The notes below the pieces were generated by a model. That model saw only the letters and a program-made list of their open reading frames with translations. It did no database searches and was not told where the DNA came from. The translations under genes were made by a program, and so were the position numbers. 12,795 nucleotides of DNA from FW021-bin31 sp964558275 (lineage in GTDB: Bacteria > Bacteroidota > Bacteroidia > Chitinophagales > Chitinophagaceae): NCBI GenBank assembly GCA_964558275.1, contig CAZLDH010000083.1, forward strand, positions 1-12,795, in the 5' to 3' direction. Below are positions 8,018 to 12,795 of this stretch, one piece after another; positions within the stretch are counted from its first letter, which is position 1, and the number at the start of each line of letters is the position of its first letter.

Positions 8018-8479
8018 ATGATAGAAATAAAAATTCCATCCATTGGAGAATCCATTAGTGAAGCAACTATTGCCGAATGGTTAAAAAAGGATGGCGACTA
8101 TGTGGAAAGAGATGAAGTGATTGGGGAGTTAGAGTCAGAAAAAGCTTCTTTTGAATTGAGTGCAGAAGCTTCAGGCGTATTACAGATTTTGGAAGAAGAA
8201 GGAACTGATGTGGAAATAGGACAAGTGGTGGCAAAGATTGATGAAACTGCCGAAGCTCCTGAAAGTAAAGTTTCTGAAGGTGAAAATGAAGAGAAGGAGG
8301 AAGAGGATAAATCGGAGAAAAAGGAAGTTGATACGCAGGAGCAAGACGCTGAAGAAGAAACTACAGATGCCCCTGCTCCAAAAGCAGTAGGAAAAGGCGT
8401 TATTGAAATAGAAATACCCTCTGTAGGCGAGTCGATTAGTGAAGTGACTTTGATTAATTGGACAAAGGAAGAAGGATAA
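8018..8479 (+). CDS. sucB: Lipoyl-domain N-terminal part of the E2 (SucB) gene
   Basis: The 153-residue product holds one complete lipoyl domain (1-76) with the modified lysine in GELESEKASFEL (Lys42), an acidic linker very rich in Glu, Lys and Asp (about 77-120), a short Ala-Pro stretch (DAPAPKAVGKG) and the first 26 residues of a second lipoyl domain, ending at a premature TAA. The first domain swings between E1, E2 and E3 as lipoyl-lysine carrier of the succinyl group. This piece lacks the subunit-binding and catalytic domains, so by itself it could at most be a free lipoyl carrier; free lipoyl domains are known to be accepted by E1 enzymes, though less well than tethered ones. It starts 23 bases after sucA. 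The first ATG gives the expected N-terminus MIEIKIPSIGESI. Confidence 0.85.
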   Translation: MIEIKIPSIGESISEATIAEWLKKDGDYVERDEVIGELESEKASFELSAEASGVLQILEEEGTDVEIGQVVAKIDETAEAPESKVSEGENEEKEEEDKSEKKEVDTQEQDAEEETTDAPAPKAVGKGVIEIEIPSVGESISEVTLINWTKEEG

Positions 8480-8620
8480 TTTGTAGAAAGAGATGAAGTA
8501 ATTTGTGAATTAGAGTCTGAGAAAGCTTCTTTTGAGGTAAATGCAGAAGAATCCGGAATACTCCATCAGAAGGCAGAGGTGGAAGAAGATTTGAAGATTG
8601 GACAAATAGTGGCTACAATA
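8021..8620 (+). repeat. Tandem duplicated lipoyl-domain coding sequence
   Basis: The coding DNA at 8021-8245 and 8399-8620 is a diverged direct repeat, one copy per lipoyl domain. The best conserved part is around the lipoyl lysine: 8102-8161 and 8483-8542 encode VERDEVIGELESEKASFEL and VERDEVICELESEKASFEV with largely the same codons. The offset is 127 codons (381 bases). Recombination between the copies could delete one domain without shifting the frame and would also remove the stop codon. Confidence 0.75.
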
Positions 8621-9619
8621 GATACAGATGTTGCTCCTCCCGCCGGTACTGCACAGCCTAAATCTTCTCAAAAGGAGAAAGAGAAAGAACAGGATGAAAA
8701 ACAAAAATCTTCTCCTGAAAAAGAAACTGGATCAAAAGAGAGCAATGCCACGCCCGTTGCTTCTGCCATGATAGCTGACAATAAGTTAAAAGCCGAGGAT
8801 ATAAAAGGCAGTGGGATATCGGGTAAAATTGTGAAGAAGGATGTGATGGCGGCATTGGAAAACCCGGGAACTTCTTCGGAACATCCTCTCTTTAGCCGTG
8901 AAAGAAGAGAAAAAATGAGTCGGCTGAGAAAAACAATCTCTTCCAGATTGGTGGAAGCGAAGAATGATACAGCGATGTTGACGACTTTTAACGAGGTGGA
9001 TATGTCGAAAGTGAAGGAAATTCGAAATAAGTACAAAAAAGCATTCATGGAGAAGCATGATGTAAAGCTGGGATTCATGTCTTTCTTTACGAAAGCTTGT
9101 TGTTATGCGCTTCAGGAGTTTCCGGCTGTTAATGCCTATCTTGATAAAGATGAATTGATTTATCACGAATACTGTGATGTGTCTATCGCAGTAAGTACAC
9201 CCAAAGGTTTGGTGGTGCCAGTTATTCGAAATGCGGAAAGTTTGAGTATGGCAGGGATAGAACAGGAAGTGGTCAATATCTCAAAGAAGGCGCGAGACGG
9301 AAAGCTTTCTATGGAAGAAATGACCGGCGGAACCTTTACCATTACTAATGGAGGAGTGTTTGGTTCATTAATGAGTACACCAATATTAAACAGACCACAA
9401 TCGGCTATTTTAGGAATGCATAAAATTGAAGAAAGACCGATCGCCGATAATGGAAAAGTAGTGGTGAAACCTATGATGTATTTGGCTTTAAGTTATGATC
9501 ACAGGGTAATAGACGGGAAAGAATCTGTGAGTTTTTTGGTTCGAGTTAAAGAACTCTTAGAAAATCCTGCACAGCTTCTATTTGGAAAAGACCCTATTCA
9601 GACGCTTTTGGAGATGTAA
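8579..9619 (+). CDS. sucB: Catalytic C-terminal part of the E2 (SucB) gene
   Basis: The open frame after the stop encodes the tail of lipoyl domain 2, a Lys/Glu-rich linker (about 27-57), the peripheral subunit-binding domain (about 58-93, with IKGSGISGKIVKKDVMAAL) and the trimer-forming acyltransferase domain (about 108-346). The active-site motif DHRVIDG is intact (His308, Asp312), as are TFTITNGGVFGSLMSTPILN and QSAILGMHKIEERP. This region would transfer succinyl from lipoamide to CoA. Possible starts in frame are GTG at 8579, with an AGAAGG five bases upstream, TTG at 8591, GTG at 8609 and the first ATG at 8768, which would cut off part of the subunit-binding domain; none is convincing. 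No lesion is seen here, so decay, if real, is recent or the part is still expressed. A strong terminator follows after 21 bases. Confidence 0.8.
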   Translation: MEEDLKIGQIVATIDTDVAPPAGTAQPKSSQKEKEKEQDEKQKSSPEKETGSKESNATPVASAMIADNKLKAEDIKGSGISGKIVKKDVMAALENPGTSSEHPLFSRERREKMSRLRKTISSRLVEAKNDTAMLTTFNEVDMSKVKEIRNKYKKAFMEKHDVKLGFMSFFTKACCYALQEFPAVNAYLDKDELIYHEYCDVSIAVSTPKGLVVPVIRNAESLSMAGIEQEVVNISKKARDGKLSMEEMTGGTFTITNGGVFGSLMSTPILNRPQSAILGMHKIEERPIADNGKVVVKPMMYLALSYDHRVIDGKESVSFLVRVKELLENPAQLLFGKDPIQTLLEM

Positions 9620-9640
9620 ATTTTATAAAACAAAAATGTT

Positions 9641-9675
9641 ACCGGCCTGAAAGGAAATCAGGTCGGTATTTTTTT
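9641..9675 (+). terminator. Rho-independent terminator after sucB
   Basis: ACCGGCCTGA (9641-9650) and TCAGGTCGGT (9658-9667) form a 10-pair stem, including one G-U pair, with a 7-base loop. An A and seven T's follow (9668-9675). It lies 21 bases after the E2 stop and ends 12 bases before the oxyR ATG, so it should insulate oxyR from sucAB transcription. Confidence 0.9.
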
Positions 9676-9687
9676 ATATAATACGTT

Positions 9688-10635
9688 ATGACGATTATTC
9701 AGTTGGAGTATATAGTGGCGGTAGATACTTATAGAAGCTTTGTTGCCGCTGCGAGACAATGTTTTGTAACGCAGCCCAGTTTGAGTATGCAAATTCATAA
9801 ATTGGAAGAAGAGTTGGATGTTGTTATTTTTGATCGCTCTAAAAATCCCGTAGCTCCGACCCAAGTTGGGAAGTTAGTGGTAGAGCAGGCCAAGGCAATA
9901 TTGGAAAAATCTCGACAGATGAGAGAGCTTGTTGCCAGTACGAAAAATAAAATTGAAGGTGTCCTTCGTATAGGTATCATTCCAACCTTAGCCCCTTATC
10001 TGCTTCCGCCTTTGGTGGCTCAATTTAGTAAGGCATATCCTAAAGTTAAGCTTGAAGTTTGGGAATATACTACGGATATTATTGTGGAGTATCTGAAGAT
10101 GGATAAACTGGATTGTGGTCTTATTGCAACTCCTGTGAATGAAGATGGATTGGTAGAAAAACCGTTGTTTTATGAGAATTTCGTCGTTTATACTTCTTCT
10201 TCAAACAGCCTTTATCAAAAGAAAGTAATACGGGAAGAAGACTTGCCTTCTATGGGTATATGGGTTTTGAATGAAGGTCATTGTATGCGTAATCAGGTTT
10301 TGAATATTTGTTCTCGCAAAGCGCATGCCCGCGCATCAAAAAATTTGGAATACAATACAGGCAGTGTAGAAACTTTGAAAAGATTGGTAGAGACAAATGC
10401 AGGATGGACTGTGCTTAATGAGTTGTCTATACAGGATTTTTCAGCAGATCAGTTGGATAACGTTCGCTTTTTTAGAACGCCCGAGCCGGTAAGGGAAATA
10501 AGCTTGGTAACCAATAAACATTTTGTCAAAAAAGGACTTGCTTCTGCCCTGGAGGAGGAAATCAATCAGGTCATTCCAACCAAAATGAGAGCGAAAGGGG
10601 AGAAAAAAGTGATATCCATCGATCGAAAAGAGTAA
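9688..10635 (+). CDS. oxyR: OxyR, hydrogen peroxide-sensing LysR-type regulator
   Basis: OxyR senses peroxide by forming a disulfide and then activates antioxidant genes as a DNA-binding tetramer. The 315 residues have a LysR-type N-terminal winged helix-turn-helix (about 1-60, with SFVAAARQCFVTQPSLSMQI), a linker helix and a substrate-like regulatory domain starting near residue 90 (LRIGIIPTLAPYLLPPLV). The redox motif GHCMRNQVLNIC holds both reactive cysteines at 199 and 208, the same numbers and spacing as in E. coli OxyR (GHCLRDQAMGFC), which separates it from other LysR proteins. The ATG at 9688 gives the standard N-terminus. Only 12 bases lie between the sucAB terminator and this start, so its promoter must lie in or before the hairpin, or transcription must begin almost at the ATG (TATAAT at 9677-9682 is one possible box). 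It converges on metF. Confidence 0.93.
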   Translation: MTIIQLEYIVAVDTYRSFVAAARQCFVTQPSLSMQIHKLEEELDVVIFDRSKNPVAPTQVGKLVVEQAKAILEKSRQMRELVASTKNKIEGVLRIGIIPTLAPYLLPPLVAQFSKAYPKVKLEVWEYTTDIIVEYLKMDKLDCGLIATPVNEDGLVEKPLFYENFVVYTSSSNSLYQKKVIREEDLPSMGIWVLNEGHCMRNQVLNICSRKAHARASKNLEYNTGSVETLKRLVETNAGWTVLNELSIQDFSADQLDNVRFFRTPEPVREISLVTNKHFVKKGLASALEEEINQVIPTKMRAKGEKKVISIDRKE

Positions 10636-10647
10636 CTTATATAAGAA

Positions 10648-11601
10648 TTATACAAACTGCTCCACTACATTTTGTATAAGTTTCGTTTGACCAAGGGTGT
10701 AAAAATGAATTACCGGAACACCGGCCGCCTTTAATTCTTTACATTGTTTCAACAGCCATTCTGCCCCCACTTGCTTTACCTCATTTTTATTTTTGCAGGC
10801 TCTGACTTCTTTTGACAGTGCTTCCGGAATATCGATATGAAAGATGTGTGGGAGTACCCTCAGTTGTCTTTTGCTGGTTAGCGGTTTTAATCCGGGAATG
10901 ATAGGAACCTGAATTCCTATTTCTCTACATTTTTTTACGAAATCAAAGTATTTTGTGTTGTCATAAAACATTTGCGTGGTAATATATGCTGCTCCGTTGT
11001 CCACTTTCTTCTTTAAGTGGTACAAATCAGAATCCATATTAGGCGCTTCGCAATGTTTTTCCGGATAACCGGCGACCCCGACACAAAAATCAGTTTTTTC
11101 TGTGTTGCTCAATTCTTCTCCAAGGTATTTTCCCTCATTCATTTGCATAATCTGATTCAGTAATTCGTCTGCATGCGCATGTCCTTCGGGATCAGGAGAA
11201 AAGAAAGATTCGTTTTTAGGTGCATCCCCTCTGAGTGCCAATACATTGTCAATGCCCAGAAAATGAAGATCAATGAGTGCATTTTCAGTTTCTTCTTTGG
11301 TGAAACCTCCGCAAATTAAATGTGGTACGGCATCTATCTGATAATGACTCATAATGGCAGCACAAATGCCTACAGTGCCCGGTCGCTTACGGAAAGCGGT
11401 TTTATTGAAAGAGCCATCGGCTCCCTTTTTGAAAATATATTCACTGCGGTGATAAGTAACATTAATAAAAGCCGGATTGAACGCCATTAAAGGATCCAAA
11501 TGATTGTAAATATATTCAATTCCGCGTCCTTTCAGTGGCGGCAGGATCTCGAAAGATATAAGCGTCTCCTTCGATTTATTTATATAGTCAATTACTTTCA
11601 T
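10648..11601 (-). CDS. metF: 5,10-methylenetetrahydrofolate reductase
   Basis: MetF is a cytosolic flavoprotein that reduces methylene-THF to methyl-THF, the methyl donor for methionine synthesis. The 317 residues form one TIM-barrel domain of normal bacterial length. Motifs: SFEILPP (16-22), whose Glu18 matches the catalytic Glu28 of E. coli MetF; INVTYH (46-51); VPHLICGG (92-99); LALRGDAP (121-128), with Asp126 matching the flavin-site Asp120; VAGYPEKHCEAPNMDSD; and KKKVDNGAAYITTQMFYDN. The ATG at 11599-11601 is close behind a clear promoter. The leader of roughly 27 bases is too short for a SAM riboswitch. Its 3' end is 12 bases from the oxyR stop, with no terminator between. An insertion sequence lies upstream on the same strand, about 150 bases from the start codon. 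Confidence 0.96.
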   Translation of the reverse strand: MKVIDYINKSKETLISFEILPPLKGRGIEYIYNHLDPLMAFNPAFINVTYHRSEYIFKKGADGSFNKTAFRKRPGTVGICAAIMSHYQIDAVPHLICGGFTKEETENALIDLHFLGIDNVLALRGDAPKNESFFSPDPEGHAHADELLNQIMQMNEGKYLGEELSNTEKTDFCVGVAGYPEKHCEAPNMDSDLYHLKKKVDNGAAYITTQMFYDNTKYFDFVKKCREIGIQVPIIPGLKPLTSKRQLRVLPHIFHIDIPEALSKEVRACKNKNEVKQVGAEWLLKQCKELKAAGVPVIHFYTLGQTKLIQNVVEQFV

Positions 11602-11634
11602 GATAAAGTTTCAGATAGAACAATCAAAACTTTG

Positions 11635-11665
11635 CAAACCTAATGGTTTTCTTATAAACGTGCAA
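11635..11665 (-). promoter_or_regulatory. Bacteroidota-type promoter of metF
   Basis: On the minus strand, TTG (11663-11665), a 20-base spacer and TAGGTTTG (11635-11642) match the Bacteroidota pattern. The expected transcription start near 11628 gives a leader of about 27 bases. The promoter stays intact 89 bases from the insertion sequence end proposed at 11755. The stretch between them (11666-11754) shows nothing else I can support. Confidence 0.7.
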
Positions 11666-11768
11666 TGGGAGGAGGGGGAAATTTGAATGAATATTATCAC
11701 TTACAGGAATTATAATTGAAAGGTACTTATTTATAACGGTTTGGAAAATCATTTGGCTATAGTTTAAT

Positions 11769-12788
11769 TCAGCGTTGTAAATTACATATCTCTAAATATC
11801 GTTCCAGCGTTTGCTCATAATTCTTTCTTGCGTTAATATTATTCAGAGATGATTCAGCAAAGTCCTTTACAAAGTTCTTTGACTTCTTTAACTGTTGTTT
11901 CATTCTGAACCAATTCAAATATTTCTGTAAATATTTGGTAGACACTCCATAAAATCGACTACATAGCCATCTTTTTAAATGGCTATGTAGTGAGTTAACA
12001 TGTTGGATGTGATAGATGCCTTTTATTACTCTTTGTTTCATATCTGAACGCAATGGGTGGTACTCAATACCTTTATCTATGGCATAACCCTTATAGCTCA
12101 CATGACTATCAGAACATAGAATCGTTTGACTGGATGTTAGCAATCCGATTGCTTTATCAATATCTTTCTTTCTTATCCTTCCCCTTCGAGCTACGGTAAA
12201 GTCAAATTGGCTGGCTCTGTCAGCCGTCACTATTACGGATACCTTATCATCGCTTATACCTCTTTGCTTCGATGTATTACCTCGCTGGTGAGGCTTTCTA
12301 TTAAGATTGCGACTACCTTTCTCTGAATAAGGAATAAATGTTTCATCACTTTCGGTGATTCCATTAAAAGAATCCGAGCTTTGTTGTTCGCAAGCTGATA
12401 GAATCTTATGACGCCAATCAAAGGCTGTTTTTTTATTAATTTTTAAACGATTTTTTATCTTATCTAAACTCAGCTCTTCCTCCATCAATTTCAAATAATC
12501 TTCAACTAAGTCTTTGCGATGCAGATGAGCCATCCAAGTACCGGTAAATTCTGTAAACGTACGTCCACAATCTTTACACTTATAGCGCTGACTTCCCTTG
12601 TCCATCCCATGTTTTCTGTAATTGGTGCTTTGGCAATGTGGGCAGCAACCTTGTTTATTGTCCAGCAGTTCCTTACGGCTAAAATTTATATCGTCTACAA
12701 CGAGATTAACTGAGAATTCCGCCAGCAAGGAATGGCGTTCCTCCTCCGATAAATCAAAAATAGCTGCCCTGATTTCTTCCTTAGTCAT
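11769..12788 (-). CDS. IS1595-family (ISXO2-like) transposase
   Basis: A complete 339-residue DDE-type transposase. It begins with a helical segment, then a zinc ribbon (CPHC at 49-52 and CKDC at 71-74, within RYKCKDCGRTFTEFTGT), a helix-turn-helix-like part (about 100-130) and the RNase H-like catalytic core. Likely metal ligands are Asp148 in ESDETFIPYS and Asp227 in CSDSH. The third site reads HIQHVNSLHSHLKRW (260-274), where Asn265 and Lys272 fit the DDNK-type signature known in parts of the family instead of a glutamate. The tail GVSTKYLQKYLNWF is also typical. No frameshift or stop is seen, so it may be active. The ATG at 12786-12788 is only about ten bases from the presumed element tip, so there is little room for an internal promoter; expression may depend on flanking DNA. 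Confidence 0.93.
   Translation of the reverse strand: MTKEEIRAAIFDLSEEERHSLLAEFSVNLVVDDINFSRKELLDNKQGCCPHCQSTNYRKHGMDKGSQRYKCKDCGRTFTEFTGTWMAHLHRKDLVEDYLKLMEEELSLDKIKNRLKINKKTAFDWRHKILSACEQQSSDSFNGITESDETFIPYSEKGSRNLNRKPHQRGNTSKQRGISDDKVSVIVTADRASQFDFTVARRGRIRKKDIDKAIGLLTSSQTILCSDSHVSYKGYAIDKGIEYHPLRSDMKQRVIKGIYHIQHVNSLHSHLKRWLCSRFYGVSTKYLQKYLNWFRMKQQLKKSKNFVKDFAESSLNNINARKNYEQTLERYLEICNLQR
11958..11991. repeat. Perfect 13-base inverted repeat inside the transposase gene
   Basis: ACTACATAGCCAT (11958-11970) and ATGGCTATGTAGT (11979-11991) are exact inverted copies around an 8-base loop. The repeat lies over the codons for LHSHLKRWLCS (residues 267-277), next to the presumed catalytic Asn-Lys positions. 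It is not followed by a T-run on the minus strand, so it is not a standard terminator. Possible roles are an RNA hairpin limiting transposase translation, or chance. Confidence 0.7.
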
Positions 12789-12795
12789 AACTATC

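Larger units (their letters stand above)
8018..9619 (+). pseudogene. sucB: E2 of 2-oxoglutarate dehydrogenase, split by one in-frame TAA
   Basis: Read as one frame, this is a 533-codon dihydrolipoyl succinyltransferase with two lipoyl domains (codons 1-76 and 128-201), a subunit-binding domain (about 244-280) and the catalytic domain. One stop, TAA at 8477-8479 (codon 154), interrupts lipoyl domain 2 at the position of Asp27 in domain 1. There is no frameshift: the same frame runs on to 9619, and FVERDEV right after the stop mirrors YVERDEV of domain 1. Domain 2 also carries Cys163 and Glu189 where domain 1 has Gly36 and Gly62; the latter glycine is strongly conserved in lipoyl domains. The lipoyl lysine (Lys169) remains. 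So this is a recent nonsense mutation, a sequencing error, or a gene now working in two parts. The two open parts are listed separately. Confidence 0.8.
11755..12795 (-). mobile_element. IS1595-family insertion sequence, right end outside the window
   Basis: The transposase frame fills nearly the whole element. The proposed left end starts GGCTATAGTTTAATTC at 11755, 14 bases from the transposase stop codon. The last window bases, read on the minus strand, are GATAGTTATGACTAAG and share ATAGTT with that end, so the other tip probably lies only a few bases past 12795. This would give an element of roughly 1,045 bases, a normal size for the family. Neither the far repeat nor a target-site duplication can be checked here, so the exact ends are tentative. 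Confidence 0.6.

Noticed and set aside
8477..8479. TAA in sucB as programmed recoding or a frameshift site
   Set aside because: The frame is the same on both sides, so a frameshift is not needed. TAA is not used for selenocysteine or pyrrolysine, and no recoding signal is visible. A nonsense mutation or sequence error is simpler.
8668..9078. 136-codon minus-strand open frame over the E2 gene
   Set aside because: The Ser/Phe-rich translation is a shadow of the Lys/Glu-rich linker and catalytic part on the plus strand.
11602..11634. SAM riboswitch upstream of metF
   Set aside because: The promoter places the transcript start about 27 bases before the ATG, too short for any known SAM riboswitch.
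12519..12713. 64-codon plus-strand frame inside the transposase gene
   Set aside because: It is antisense to the zinc-ribbon coding region and shows no independent support.
1..12795. CRISPR arrays, tRNA or rRNA genes, defence or toxin-antitoxin systems
   Set aside because: No regularly spaced repeats, cloverleaf sequences, rRNA stretches or recognisable defence proteins were seen on either strand.

Overview
The window is about 12.8 kb of AT-rich chromosomal DNA from a member of the Bacteroidota. The signs are a gldC gliding-motility gene, several promoters of the Bacteroidota type (TTG or TTTG, 19-21 bases, then TAnnTTTG), starts without Shine-Dalgarno sites but with A/T-rich upstream bases, and a small coiled-coil gene directly after pheT. 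A chitinophaga-like lineage fits, but the order or family cannot be fixed from sequence reading alone. Most of the region is ordinary housekeeping DNA; the accessory part is an insertion sequence at the right edge.

Left part (1-5080): the first codons of typA/bipA on the minus strand, with no ATG, GTG or TTG start in frame. Divergent from it is a rightward run: a divergent GT-B glycosyltransferase, gldC, a YqeY-family gene, pheT and a small coiled-coil protein. gldC has its own promoter, and gldC-yqeY-pheT-coiled-coil are spaced 13-48 bases apart, so they probably form one transcript.

Middle part (5081-9675): sucA (2-oxoglutarate dehydrogenase E1) has a clear promoter and a leader of about 110 bases. 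It is followed after 23 bases by sucB/odhB (E2). The E2 reading frame has two tandem lipoyl domains and is cut by one in-frame TAA inside the second. The frame downstream of the stop, with the subunit-binding and catalytic domains, is fully open. A strong rho-independent terminator closes this operon.

Right part (9676-12795): oxyR follows immediately, with both redox cysteines at the same numbers as in E. coli (199 and 208). It converges on metF with 12 bases between the stop codons. Upstream of metF, on the same strand, lies an IS1595-type insertion sequence whose far end appears to fall just outside the window.

The main points of interest are the interrupted two-lipoyl E2 gene, the apparent ATT (or other non-canonical) start of typA, and the compact IS with a perfect inverted repeat over its catalytic-region codons. 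I see no CRISPR array, tRNA, rRNA, defence system or biosynthetic cluster, and no convincing wholly new system.
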